Below, in pieces: positions 37,373 to 48,300 of a stretch of DNA of 64,000 bases. The DNA is taken from contig NZ_CP134195.1 of assembly GCF_031585635.1 (NCBI RefSeq), positions 3,224,001 to 3,288,000 of the forward strand. Direction: 5' to 3'. This stretch comes from Paraburkholderia sp. FT54 (GTDB taxonomy: Bacteria > Pseudomonadota > Gammaproteobacteria > Burkholderiales > Burkholderiaceae). The translations under genes were made by a program, and so were the position numbers. Below the pieces are notes generated by a model. It saw only the letters and a list, made by a program, of their open reading frames with translations, was not told the DNA's origin and did no database searches. Every line of letters begins with the position of its first letter. Positions within the stretch are counted from its first letter, which is position 1.

Positions 37373-37908
37373 GCCGAAGCCTTCGCCAGTTCGCCCGCTT
37401 CACGGCGACGGAACAGCGGCGACGAATTCACCGCGCCTTGATAGTTGAGGCTGAATTCATCGAAGGCTTTGAGCGCATCGTCGAAATCTTTATCGGCGCG
37501 CAAGGCGTAAGCGTCGAAGCCGCAACGGAACATGAACGTCAGTTGATCGCGCAGCACGTCGCCGATCGCGCGCAGTTCGCCCTTGTAGCCATAGCGCTCG
37601 CGCAGCAAACGGCCGATGCTATAGCCACGGCCATCGCGGAACACCGGAAAGTCCACGCCGATCAGCGCGATCTTGTCGAAGTCGGCGACGATATCCGCCG
37701 GTTCGCTATCCGGCGCGAGCCACACGCCGATTTCAGCGGCACTGCGCGAAGCAATCAACGCATCGCGTTCAGCCTGCCACAACGCGAGCGGCACCAGCAC
37801 CTTGCCTGCGGGCAATTCGTTCACCGCGGGTAGCGTGCCGTCTTCCGCCGGGCGCACGACCGTCCAGTCATCGTTGACGATCGCGCGGTTCTTGATGATA
37901 GAAGCCAT
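37369..37908 (-). CDS. DUF934 family protein of the sulfite reductase cluster
   Basis: 179 residues, soluble, no signal peptide. Conserved-looking core: IGVDFPVFRDGRGYSIGRLLRERYGYKGELRAIGDVLRDQLTFMFRCGFDAYAL. This is DUF934, nearly always found between cysI and cysH in proteobacteria that lack cysJ. Its gene is 22 bases after cysI and overlaps cysH. No flavoprotein subunit (CysJ) or ferredoxin is in the cluster, so DUF934 may help deliver electrons to CysI or assist its assembly; that is inference. Confidence 0.9.
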   Translation of the reverse strand: MASIIKNRAIVNDDWTVVRPAEDGTLPAVNELPAGKVLVPLALWQAERDALIASRSAAEIGVWLAPDSEPADIVADFDKIALIGVDFPVFRDGRGYSIGRLLRERYGYKGELRAIGDVLRDQLTFMFRCGFDAYALRADKDFDDALKAFDEFSLNYQGAVNSSPLFRRREAGELAKASA

Positions 37909-37930
37909 CTGTTCAGTATCCTTTTCGCGG

Positions 37931-39610
37931 TTACGCGTGAGCCGGTTGACGCGAGGCGTACACGCGTTCCTTGAACGGGGTGATGCCGATGCGGTTGTAC
38001 GTTTCGATGAAGCGCTCGCCTTCGTGACGGTTTTCCACGAACGTGTCGATCACTTTGCTCATCACGTCCGGCATTTCTTCCGCCGAGAACGACGGGCCGA
38101 TCACGCGGCCCAGGTGCGCGCCGGTGGCGCCCGTTCCCTGCTCGCCGCCGAGCGTCACCTGATACCACTCCGAGCCGTCCTTATCGACGCCCAGAATGCC
38201 GATGTTGCCGACGTGGTGGTGACCGCACGCGTTGATACAGCCCGAGATGTTCAGCGACACGTCGCCGAGGTCGTACACGTAGTCCAGATCGTTGAAGCGT
38301 TCCTGAATGGCCAGCGCGATCGGAATCGACTTGGCATTCGCGAGCGAGCAGAAATCGCCGCCCGGGCACGCGATGATGTCGGTCAGCAAGCCGATATTCG
38401 GCGTCGCGAAACCTTGCGCCTTGGCCTTTTCCCACAGCGCGAACAGGTCGCGCTTCTTCACATTGGCGAGAATCAGGTTCTGTTCGTGCGACACGCGGAT
38501 TTCGCCGAGCGAGTACTCGTCGGCCCAATCGGCGACCGCTTCCATCTGCGTATCCGTCGCATCGCCGGGGGCGATCGTGGTCGGCTTCAAAGACAAGGTG
38601 ACCGACGAATAGCCCGACACCTTGTGCGGACGCACGTTACGCTCGACCCAACGGGCGAACGCCCGGTTTTCCAGCAGATGCTTTTCGAACGAAGCGTCCG
38701 TATCGGCGAGCTTTTCATACACCGGTGGCTGGAAGTACTGCGACACGCGATCCACTTCGGCTTGCGTGAGCGTCGAAGGACCGTCCTTCAGGTGTTGCCA
38801 TTCTTCTTCGACTTGCGCCGAGAATTTCTCCGGGCTCAACGCCTTCACGAGAATCTTGATGCGCGCCTTGTACATGTTGTCGCGGCGGCCGTAGCGGTTG
38901 TACACGCGCAGAACGGCTTCGCAGTACGTCAGCAGATGTCGCCACGGCAAATCCTTGCGGATGATCGCGCCGATGATCGGCGTACGGCCCATGCCGCCGC
39001 CGGCCAAAATGTCGGCCACCAGTTCGCCCTGCTCGTTCTTCCTCAAATACACGCCCATGTCGTGAACCTGCACGGCAGCGCGGTCTTCCTTCGAACCCGA
39101 CACGGCGATCTTGAACTTGCGCGGCAGCCACGCGAATTCCGGGTGGAACGTCGACCATTGGCGCAAAATTTCGGCCCACGGACGCGGATCGACGACTTCA
39201 TCCGGCGCCACGCCGGCGAACTGGTCGGCGGTGATGTTGCGGATGCAGTTGCCCGAGGTCTGAATGCCGTGCATCTGCACCGCGGCGAGCTTGCGCAGGA
39301 TTTCCGGCGTTTCTTCGAGCTTGATCCAGTTGTACTGGATGTTCGAGCGCGTCGAGAAATGCCCGTAGCCGCGGTCGTGTTCACGCGCGATCTGCGCGAG
39401 CACGCGCATCTGGTCGCTGCGCAGGTTGCCGTACGGAATCGCGATGCGATGCATGTACGCGTGGCGCTGGTAGTACAGGCCATTCTGCAGGCGCAGCGGA
39501 CGAAACTCCTCTTCGCTCAATTCGCCCGACAAGCGGCGGCGAACCTGATCGGCGTACTGCGCGACCCGTTCATCGACGATGGTCTGGTCGTACTGATCGT
39601 ATTGGTACAT
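37931..39610 (-). CDS. cysI: Assimilatory sulfite reductase, hemoprotein subunit
   Basis: 559 residues from the ATG at 39610 (MYQYDQYDQ); the upstream open stretch lacks similarity. The siroheme/4Fe-4S enzyme reduces sulfite to sulfide. Two ferredoxin-like half repeats (PYGNLRSDQMRVLAQIA, YSLGEIRVSHEQNLILANV) and the cluster motifs CPGGDFCSLANAKS and NISGCINACGHHHVG are intact; TSGNCIRNIT is also typical. It is the first gene of the reverse sulfur operon and divergent from the cysB-type gene. Confidence 0.95.
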   Translation of the reverse strand: MYQYDQYDQTIVDERVAQYADQVRRRLSGELSEEEFRPLRLQNGLYYQRHAYMHRIAIPYGNLRSDQMRVLAQIAREHDRGYGHFSTRSNIQYNWIKLEETPEILRKLAAVQMHGIQTSGNCIRNITADQFAGVAPDEVVDPRPWAEILRQWSTFHPEFAWLPRKFKIAVSGSKEDRAAVQVHDMGVYLRKNEQGELVADILAGGGMGRTPIIGAIIRKDLPWRHLLTYCEAVLRVYNRYGRRDNMYKARIKILVKALSPEKFSAQVEEEWQHLKDGPSTLTQAEVDRVSQYFQPPVYEKLADTDASFEKHLLENRAFARWVERNVRPHKVSGYSSVTLSLKPTTIAPGDATDTQMEAVADWADEYSLGEIRVSHEQNLILANVKKRDLFALWEKAKAQGFATPNIGLLTDIIACPGGDFCSLANAKSIPIALAIQERFNDLDYVYDLGDVSLNISGCINACGHHHVGNIGILGVDKDGSEWYQVTLGGEQGTGATGAHLGRVIGPSFSAEEMPDVMSKVIDTFVENRHEGERFIETYNRIGITPFKERVYASRQPAHA

Positions 39611-39831
39611 TCGGGGACCCCAATTTTTTGCAAGTGATACGCAGCAATCCGGTTTTGCCGCGCCCTGGATACCTTCCTTTGTCACTACCCGCAGATGAAC
39701 GTTTAGACCCATCGCTCATTTGCTTATGACAAATACAGATATCCATATTGAAAAAGATGGACAGATCGTAATAAACTCGCCTTATATTTCAAACGACTAA
39801 AAAATTCTTTTGATATGCGGAGAGGTTATAT
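39611..39831. promoter_or_regulatory. Divergent promoter region of cysI and the cysB-type gene
   Basis: 221 bases, of which 39715-39825 is markedly AT-rich (TATATTTCAAACGAC, AAAAAATTCTTTTGATATG). This is where CysB-type activators normally bind to control the sulfur genes. A GGAGAGG just before 39832 is the ribosome site of the regulator. I could not define individual binding sites. Confidence 0.55.
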
Positions 39832-40773
39832 ATGAACCTGCACCAATTCCGCTTTGTGCGCGAGGCTGTGCGGCAGAATTTCAACCTCACGGACGCGGCC
39901 AAGGCGCTGTTTACAAGCCAGCCGGGCGTTTCCAAGGCGATCATCGAGCTGGAAGACGAGCTGGGCGTGGAAATCTTCACACGACACGGCAAGCGCGTGC
40001 GCTCGCTAACCGAGCCGGGACGCATCATTTTGCAGTCGGTCGAGAAGATCCTGCAGGAAGTGGAGAGCCTGAAGCGGGTCGGTAAAGATTACGCGGCGCA
40101 GGATCAGGGCAATCTGGTGATAGCTGCCACCCATACGCAGGCGCGCTACTCGCTGCCGGCCGCCATCGCCGAATTCAAGAAGCGTTTCCCCAAAGTTCAC
40201 CTTTCGATTCTGCAAGGCAGTCCGACTCAGGTCGCCGAAATGGTCCTACACGACCAGGCCGACCTCTGCATTGCCACCGAAGCGATCTCCAACTATAAGG
40301 AACTGGTCTCGCTGCCCTGCTTCCAGTGGCACCACGTCGCGGTGATGCAGCCGGATCATCCGCTGCTCGACCGCAAACTTTTGTCGCTGGATGATCTGAC
40401 CCAGTATCCGCTGATCACCTACGACAACGCGTTCGCTGGCCGCACCAAGATCAACGAGGCGTTCCGCCTGCGCGGGCTGCATCCGGACATCGTGCTGGAG
40501 GCGATCGACGCCGACGTGATCAAGACCTATGTGGAGCTGGGCCTCGGCGTCGGCATCATGGCGGATATCGCGTTCAATGCCGAGCGCGACCGCCATTTAC
40601 GCGCCATGCCGGTCGGCCACCTGTTCGGCAGCAATGTGACGCGGGTCGCGCTGAAACAGGGCGCGTATCTGCGCAGCTATGTGTATACGCTCGTCGAGCT
40701 GCTGTCGCCGAGCATGAATCGCAAGCTGATCGAACAGGCGCTCAAGGGCGAACACGAATCCTACGAACTTTGA
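39832..40773 (+). CDS. cysB: CysB-family LysR regulator of sulfur assimilation
   Basis: 313 residues, closer to CysB/Cbl than to ordinary LysR proteins: MNLHQFRFVREAVRQNFNLTDAAKALFTSQPGVSKAIIELEDELG at the DNA-binding end, then TTHTQARYSLPAAIAEFKKRFP and ITYDNAFAGRTKIN, the sulfate/N-acetylserine-binding residues region of CysB. It should activate the divergent cysI-DUF934-cysHDN genes when sulfur is limiting. Position across the shared promoter supports this. Confidence 0.93.
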   Translation: MNLHQFRFVREAVRQNFNLTDAAKALFTSQPGVSKAIIELEDELGVEIFTRHGKRVRSLTEPGRIILQSVEKILQEVESLKRVGKDYAAQDQGNLVIAATHTQARYSLPAAIAEFKKRFPKVHLSILQGSPTQVAEMVLHDQADLCIATEAISNYKELVSLPCFQWHHVAVMQPDHPLLDRKLLSLDDLTQYPLITYDNAFAGRTKINEAFRLRGLHPDIVLEAIDADVIKTYVELGLGVGIMADIAFNAERDRHLRAMPVGHLFGSNVTRVALKQGAYLRSYVYTLVELLSPSMNRKLIEQALKGEHESYEL

Positions 40774-40807
40774 CATCAACAGCCTTCCCGCTACGGAGAC
40801 CCCCTCG

Positions 40808-41977
40808 ATGACGTCGTATAAGAAAAAATTCAACGGCCTCGCCGCCGCTTTCGGTTTTGGCGCGCTCCTGCTCGCCACCGCTGCACACGCCGACATCAAG
40901 GTCGGCATCGATCTGTCGAGCACCGGCCCCGCGGCCGTGATCGGCATCACCAGCAAGAACGCGATGCTGATGTGGCCCGCCACGATCGCCGGCCAGAAAG
41001 CCGACTACATCTTCCTCGACGACGCCTCCGACCCGGGCGCCGCCGTGCGCAACATCCGCAAGCTGATCAATGAGGACCACGTGGATGTGATCGTCGGCCC
41101 GAACATTACGCCGGCGGCCATGGCCGCGCTCGATCCGGTCGCCGAAAGCCAGACGCCGATGATCACGCTGATCGGCTCGGCGAGCGTGGTCGAGCCGCAG
41201 GAAGGCAAGAAGGTGTGGGCCTACAAGATGGCGCAGACCGACAGCGCGATGGCCGACGTGATGACGCGCTACATGTCGAACCACAACGTGAAGACGGTGG
41301 GCTTCATCGGTTTCGCGGACGGCTATGGCGAAAGCTGGCTCAACGAGTTCAGCAAGTTCGCGGCGCTGCGCCACATCCAGTTGGTCGCCACCGAACGCTA
41401 TAACCGCACCGACGCGAGCGTCACCGGTCAGATTCTGAAGCTGATGGCGGCTAAGCCGGACGCGATCCTGATCGCCGGGGCCGGCACTGTGACCGTGCTG
41501 CCGCAACGCACGCTGATCGAGCGCGGCTTCAAAGGCCCGATCTACCAGACGCACGGCATCGCCACGCCGGAGTTCATCAAGCTGGGCGGCAAGGACGTGG
41601 AAGGCACGCTGTTCCCGACCCAGCCGGTGGTGGTGGCGCGCACGCTGCCGGGAGATCATCCGGCGAAGAAGGCGGCGCTCGCCTTTACGAACGAATATGA
41701 AGCGAAGTACGGCGCGGGCAGCGTGACGCAGTTCGCGGGCGATGCGGCGGGCGTGTACCCGCGTTTGCAGGACGCGGTGGCCCGCGCGTTGAAGACGGCG
41801 CAGCCGGGCACGCCCGCGTTCCGCACCGCGCTGCGTGATGAGTTGGAGCACGCGCATGAGCTGGTCGTGCCGAACGGCGTGGTCAACACGAGCCCGAAGG
41901 ACCACGTGGGTCTGGATCAGCGCGCGAGCGTGATGGGCACTATCAGGAATGGCAAGTTCGTTTATCTGAGTCAGTAA
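40808..41977 (+). CDS. Branched-chain-type ABC transporter substrate-binding protein
   Basis: 389 residues with a signal peptide (residues 1-28, ending TAAHA). It is a Leu/Ile/Val-binding-protein-like periplasmic protein: IKVGIDLSSTGPAAVIGI, DASDPGAAVRNIRKLI, PMITLIGSAS and FIGFADGYGESWL. No permease or ATPase genes adjoin it, so it either borrows a transporter encoded elsewhere or acts as a sensor. It begins 34 bases after the cysB-type gene in the same direction, so co-expression with sulfur genes is possible; the ligand is unknown. Confidence 0.9.
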   Translation: MTSYKKKFNGLAAAFGFGALLLATAAHADIKVGIDLSSTGPAAVIGITSKNAMLMWPATIAGQKADYIFLDDASDPGAAVRNIRKLINEDHVDVIVGPNITPAAMAALDPVAESQTPMITLIGSASVVEPQEGKKVWAYKMAQTDSAMADVMTRYMSNHNVKTVGFIGFADGYGESWLNEFSKFAALRHIQLVATERYNRTDASVTGQILKLMAAKPDAILIAGAGTVTVLPQRTLIERGFKGPIYQTHGIATPEFIKLGGKDVEGTLFPTQPVVVARTLPGDHPAKKAALAFTNEYEAKYGAGSVTQFAGDAAGVYPRLQDAVARALKTAQPGTPAFRTALRDELEHAHELVVPNGVVNTSPKDHVGLDQRASVMGTIRNGKFVYLSQ

Positions 41978-42145
41978 GCGCGGCATGTGCTGCGCGATTA
42001 TCCAATGCACGCATAACCGGGCTTTTTGAGCCGGGCGAGTCGCATCCAGGTCATTGAGCGCGCCCTCGCGCACCCACGCGAACGGCGCGCTCAATCGGCG
42101 AAATTGTTAAAGTAGCAGTCTCTACTCGCTCAGCAGTCCCCCATC

Positions 42146-42406
42146 ATGCGCACCACCCGAGCCATCCACGCCGTCGAGCGGTTGAAAACCCGCAGCGGCA
42201 ATCCGCAGTTCGCCGCGATCAGCCTGTCCGGCGGCCTGTTTTATCTCGTCGACAGATCGAGCGGTACGGATAAAAAAGTCTCCGACCCGCTGACGCTCGA
42301 CGACTTCGTCAAATTCGTCGACGCATTCGGTCCGCCGAAGCCACGCAAGGCAAGCAAGCTGGACATCGCGTTCGAAGAGCAGATCAAGAAGAGCAAGGGC
42401 AACTGA
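42146..42406 (+). CDS. Conserved-looking hypothetical protein, 86 residues
   Basis: 86 residues from the ATG at 42146. It has MRTTRAIHAVERLKTRSGNPQFAAISLSGGLFYLVD, an alternating hydrophobic pattern, then LTLDDFVKFVDAFGPPKPRK and a Lys-rich tail. It is soluble with no signal peptide. I do not recognise a named family. Codon use is like neighbouring genes, and it is followed after 44 bases by the convergent dehydrogenase gene, so it is likely real. Confidence 0.65.
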   Translation: MRTTRAIHAVERLKTRSGNPQFAAISLSGGLFYLVDRSSGTDKKVSDPLTLDDFVKFVDAFGPPKPRKASKLDIAFEEQIKKSKGN

Positions 42407-42450
42407 GCGGAGCGGCGAACGCCACGCTTCCAGCCGCCACATGAACCGCC

Positions 42451-43605
42451 TCAAGCGCTACGCGCAATCTCCCGCCACTGCCCATCCGCCGCGCTACTCG
42501 CGAGCATGGCGTCGATAAAACGCAGCCCCGCCACGCCGTCTTCCACCGTCGTGAGCAACAGGCTCTCGGCGGGCAACCCACGACCCGCGTCCAATGCTTC
42601 GATCTGCAACGCCGCGTCTTTATACAACTGCGCGAACGCCTCCAGATAACCTTCAGGATGTCCCGCCGGCACGCGCGTCGCGTGGGCCGCGAGCGCGCTC
42701 TTCACGCGCCCGCGTGTCAGGCGCTCAGCCGCACCGCCCAATGGCGTGAACCACAGTTCATTGGGATGCTCCTGATCGAACGCGAGGCCGGCCTTCGTCC
42801 CATACACCCGCAAACGCAAGGCATTTTCCGCGCCGCTCGCCACCTGGCTCGCCCATAGCATGCCGCGCGCACCGTTCGGATAGCGCAGCATCGCCTGCAC
42901 GTGATCGTCGATGCGGCGCCCCGGCACGAAGGTATGCACTTCCGCCGCGAGCGCGTGCGGTGTCATGCCCGTGACGAACGCGGCAAGATGATACGCATGC
43001 GTGCCGATGTCGCCGAGACATCCCGCCGGCCCCGCCAACGCAGGATCCGTGCGCCAACCCGCCTGCTTGTTCGTGCCGCTCGTTTCGATCGGTTCCGCCA
43101 GCCAGTCCTGCGCGTATTCGACCTGCACGACGCGTATTTCGCCCAACTCGCCGCTTTCGATCAACTCGCGGGCATGACGCACCAGCGGATAGCCGGAATA
43201 CGTATGCGTCAGCGCAAACAGCTTGTTCTTCTCGCGAGCCAGTTTCGCCAGCGCCTCGCCTTCCGCCAGCGAAATCGCCAGCGGCTTGTCGCACACGATA
43301 TGAATACCCGCTTCGAGAAACGCCGTCGCCACCGGCGCGTGCAGATGATTCGGCGTGACGATCGCCACCGCGTCGATGCCGTCGTCGCGCGCGGCTTCGG
43401 CGCGCGCCATCTCGCGCCAGTCGGCATAGCTGCGCGCGATTCCCGCCTCCGCTGCGCTCGCCTGCGCTCGCTGCGGATCGGACGACAGCGCCCCCGCCAC
43501 CAGTTCGAACCGATCGTCGAGCCGCGCCGCGATCCGATGCACCGCGCCGATGAACGCGCCCTGTCCGCCGCCGACCATCCCCAGCCTGAGCCTTCGTTGT
43601 GGCAT
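42451..43605 (-). CDS. Gfo/Idh/MocA-family NAD(P)-dependent dehydrogenase
   Basis: 384 residues from the ATG at 43605 with AAGGAG upstream; a GTG three codons earlier is the alternative. The Rossmann motif [13 protein letters not shown] at the N-terminus and the catalytic-type segment VCDKPLA (the EKP motif variant), followed by [11 protein letters not shown], mark the family, which oxidises sugars or inositols. It is the last gene of the reverse carbohydrate operon, next to a TIM-barrel isomerase, the usual pairing in inositol and other polyol pathways. The substrate cannot be told. Confidence 0.9.
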   Translation of the reverse strand: MPQRRLRLGMVGGGQGAFIGAVHRIAARLDDRFELVAGALSSDPQRAQASAAEAGIARSYADWREMARAEAARDDGIDAVAIVTPNHLHAPVATAFLEAGIHIVCDKPLAISLAEGEALAKLAREKNKLFALTHTYSGYPLVRHARELIESGELGEIRVVQVEYAQDWLAEPIETSGTNKQAGWRTDPALAGPAGCLGDIGTHAYHLAAFVTGMTPHALAAEVHTFVPGRRIDDHVQAMLRYPNGARGMLWASQVASGAENALRLRVYGTKAGLAFDQEHPNELWFTPLGGAAERLTRGRVKSALAAHATRVPAGHPEGYLEAFAQLYKDAALQIEALDAGRGLPAESLLLTTVEDGVAGLRFIDAMLASSAADGQWREIARSA

Positions 43606-43635
43606 TGCCCTCACTCCTTTGCTTGTTGCTCGCCG

Positions 43636-44685
43636 TCAAATGCCGAGTACGCGCTTTAGCTGCGCAGCGTCCACGCCACTGCCGGCGAAATCGTCGAATG
43701 CATGCTCGGCCACGCGAATGACGTGCCGGCGAATGAACTCCGCGCCTTCACGCGCGCCGTCGTGCGGATGCTTCAGCGCGCACTCCCATTCGAGCACGGC
43801 CCAGCCGGGGAAATCGTATTGCGCCATCTTCGAGAAGATCGCGCCGAAATCGATCTGCCCGTCGCCGAGTGATCTGAAGCGCCCCGCCCGCTCGACCCAG
43901 CCGCTATAGCCGCCGTACACGCCCTGCTTGCCGTTCGGACGAAACTCCGCATCCTTCACATGAAACGCCTTGATGCGCTCGTGATAGATATCGATGAACG
44001 CAAGGTAGTCGAGCTGCTGCAAAACGAAATGGCTCGGGTCGTACAGAATGTTGGCGCGCGCATGCTGCTTCACCGCGTCGAGAAAACGCTCGAAGGTCAC
44101 GCCGTCGTGCAGATCCTCGCCCGGATGCAGTTCGTAGCACACGTCGACACCGGCCGCGTCGAACGCATCGAGAATCGGCGTCCAGCGGCGCGCGAGTTCG
44201 TCGAACGCGGCTTCGACCAACCCTGCCGGACGCTGCGGCCACGGGTACAGATACGGCCACGCCAGCGCGCCGGAAAACGACACGTGCGTGTTCAGTCCCA
44301 AACGCTGCGAAGCCCTCGCCGCCAGCTTCATCTGCTCGATCGCCCACTGCGTGCGCGCGGCCGGATCGCCTCGCACCCGCGGCGCGGCAAAGCCGTCGAA
44401 CAATGCGTCATAAGCCGGATGCACGGCGACGAGTTGCCCTTGCAGATGCGTCGAGAGTTCAGTGATCGTCACGCCCGCGTTGTCCGCGGTCTCGCGCAAT
44501 TCGTCGCAATACGTCTGACTCGCCGCCGCCTGTTCGAGATCGATCAAGCGGCTGTCGCACGGCACCTGAATGCCCTTGAAGCCGAGACTCGCGGCCCACT
44601 CGGCAAGATGCGCGAGGTTGTCGAACGGCACCTCGTCGCCCATGAACTGGGCGAGAAAAATCGCCGGCCCTTGGATGGTTTTCAT
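43636..44685 (-). CDS. Sugar phosphate isomerase/epimerase (TIM barrel)
   Basis: 349 residues of the AP-endonuclease-2-like xylose-isomerase TIM barrel family. Metal-ligand patterns are visible: DVCYELHPGEDLHDGVTF, NILYDPSHFVLQ, IKAFHVKDAEF and AVLEWECALKHP. It probably isomerises or epimerises the sugar, polyol or keto-acid handled by the neighbouring dehydrogenase. It is 30 bases upstream of that gene in the operon. No signal peptide; cytoplasmic. Confidence 0.87.
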   Translation of the reverse strand: MKTIQGPAIFLAQFMGDEVPFDNLAHLAEWAASLGFKGIQVPCDSRLIDLEQAAASQTYCDELRETADNAGVTITELSTHLQGQLVAVHPAYDALFDGFAAPRVRGDPAARTQWAIEQMKLAARASQRLGLNTHVSFSGALAWPYLYPWPQRPAGLVEAAFDELARRWTPILDAFDAAGVDVCYELHPGEDLHDGVTFERFLDAVKQHARANILYDPSHFVLQQLDYLAFIDIYHERIKAFHVKDAEFRPNGKQGVYGGYSGWVERAGRFRSLGDGQIDFGAIFSKMAQYDFPGWAVLEWECALKHPHDGAREGAEFIRRHVIRVAEHAFDDFAGSGVDAAQLKRVLGI

Positions 44686-44763
44686 CGTACGGCTCCTCGA
44701 ACGAGGGCGCGCTAGCCGTGCCGCTGCGGCAGAAAACCCGGCGGCGCGCCCTGGATGCTCAGG

Positions 44764-45726
44764 TCAGAACGGCGAGTCCGGGAAATAGAACTGCTGCGCG
44801 TTTTCCTTGGTAATCAGCACCGACGGAATGATCGTGGTGGCCGGCAGCTTGTCGCCTTTCAGGCGCGCTTCGGCGGTGAGCTTGATGGCGTCGTAGATGA
44901 ACTTCGGCGAGTACGACACGTCGGCCTTGATCATCGGCGCGCTGTCCATCACGTTCTTCACCATGCCTTTCGAGCCCGCGCCGCCGAACACGATCTTGAT
45001 GTCGGTGCGCTTGGCCTGCTCGATCGCCTTGATCACGCCGACGGCCATGTCGTCGTCCGCGGCCCAGACGGCGTCGATGTGCTTGAAGCGCGTCAGGTAG
45101 TCCTGCATGACCTTGAAGGCGTCGTCGCGATTCCAGTTCGCGTACTTGGCGTCCAGAATCTTGATGTTCGGATACGCCTTCAGCACACCGGTAAACGCGG
45201 TCCAGCGTTCGTTGTCGAGCGTTGTCGGAATGCCTCGCAGCGCGACGATGTCGCCCTTGCCGTCGAGCGCTTTCGCCAGGTACTCGGCGGGAATCTTGCC
45301 GAACGCGGTGTTGTCACCGGCAACGTAGGCATCCTGCGCGCTGGTGTCGGTCAGGCCGCGATCCACCACCGTCACGTACACGCCTTTCTTCTTTACCTGC
45401 GCGACCGGCTGCGTGAGCGAGGCTGATTCGAACGGGAAGATCACGAGCGCGTTGATCTTGTTGACCGTCACGAGATCCTGCAACTGGTTCGCCTGTTCAG
45501 GCGCGCCGGCCGCGGTCTTCACGATCACTTTCAGATCGGGATGCGCCTTCTCCAGATCGCTCTTGGCCTTGTTCGCCCACCACACGATGCCGCCCGTGAA
45601 GCCGTGGTCGGCCGTCGGAATCGCAACGCCCAACGTGACCTTTTCGTCGGCGCGCGCAATGTTCGCCGTGCCCAGTATCCCCAACGCCAGCATGCCGGCG
45701 CCGACCGCTCGAATGACCTGCTTCAT
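44764..45726 (-). CDS. Sugar ABC transporter periplasmic binding protein
   Basis: 320 residues from the ATG at 45726 with AAGGAG upstream. A signal peptide (1-25, ending NIARA) precedes a periplasmic-binding-protein type 1 (ribose/galactose-like) fold: [65 protein letters not shown]. It brings the ligand to the permease and ATPase encoded upstream. The ligand is probably a sugar or inositol, judged only from the family and the neighbours. Confidence 0.93.
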   Translation of the reverse strand: MKQVIRAVGAGMLALGILGTANIARADEKVTLGVAIPTADHGFTGGIVWWANKAKSDLEKAHPDLKVIVKTAAGAPEQANQLQDLVTVNKINALVIFPFESASLTQPVAQVKKKGVYVTVVDRGLTDTSAQDAYVAGDNTAFGKIPAEYLAKALDGKGDIVALRGIPTTLDNERWTAFTGVLKAYPNIKILDAKYANWNRDDAFKVMQDYLTRFKHIDAVWAADDDMAVGVIKAIEQAKRTDIKIVFGGAGSKGMVKNVMDSAPMIKADVSYSPKFIYDAIKLTAEARLKGDKLPATTIIPSVLITKENAQQFYFPDSPF

Positions 45727-45815
45727 GGTGTTGTCTCCTTTTGTGAGGCGTTTGTGCGCCCCGATTTTCAACTCGCCGTAATTGCAAATATGACGCGCAG
45801 TTTGAAGCGCCACCG

Positions 45816-46809
45816 CTACCGCCGTCCACGTTGTACGAACGCGACGAAGATAATCACCACGCCCTGCACCGCCGCGTTCAGATACACGCTGATGATGCTG
45901 GTCAGATTCAGAATGTTCGCGATCACCGACAGCAGAATCGCGCCGATCACCGTGCCGATCACGCGGCCTTCGCCGCCCTTGAGCGCGGTGCCGCCGACCA
46001 CCACCGAAGCGATCGCTTCGAGCTCCCACAGCAAACCGGTTGTGGGCGTGGCCGAGCCGAGCCGCGGCACGTACAGCACGGTGGCGACGCCCACGCAAAT
46101 GCCGAGCAACATGTACGTGACGATCTTCACGGTATCGACGCGAATCGCCGCATAACGCGCGACCTGTTCGTTCGAACCGATCGCCTGCACGTGGCGGCCG
46201 AACGCGGTGCGGTTCAGAATCAACGCGCCACCTGCCGCGACGACCAGAAACACCCAGATCGGCACCGGCACGCCGAAGAGGCTCGCGTAGTACACAGGGC
46301 CATATAGATCGGACAACGAGTTATCCAAAGTCAGCGCGCCGCCATCGGCGAGCCAGGTGAGCACCGCGCGAAAGATGCCCAACGTGCCGAGCGTGACGAT
46401 GAACGGCTCGATGCGTCCTTTGGTGATCAGCAAGCCGTGCGCGCAGCCGAACAAACTGCCGAGCACCAGCGCGAACGCGATGCCGAGCGTGAGAATCATC
46501 AGCGGCGGGAACGCGTGTCCGGCGACGCCCGCGGCGAGTCCGTTCATCAGCCAGATCATGCTGCCCGCGATCAGTGCCGCCATCGAGCCGACCGACAGAT
46601 CGATGCCGCCGGAAATGATCACGAAGGTCATGCCGACCGCGATGATGCCGATGAACGACGTGCGCGTGAGCACGTTCATCATGTTGTCGAGAGTGGCGAA
46701 ATCGCGGTTGAGCAGCGTGCCGACGATGCACAGCACGATCAGTCCGGCGAGCGGCCCGAGCGCATACAGTCGATGCGCGAAGCGCAACGCGCGGCCGGAT
46801 TGCACGGCT

Positions 46810-46829
<20 letters not shown>
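45816..46829 (-). CDS. Sugar ABC transporter permease (RbsC-like)
   Basis: 337 residues, about ten membrane helices. RbsC-family marks are [41 protein letters not shown] and [25 protein letters not shown], plus [22 protein letters not shown], the ATPase-coupling loop. Its start overlaps the end of the ATPase gene by 20 bases. Confidence 0.95.
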
Positions 46830-48297
<1,468 letters not shown>

Positions 48298-48300
48298 GAT

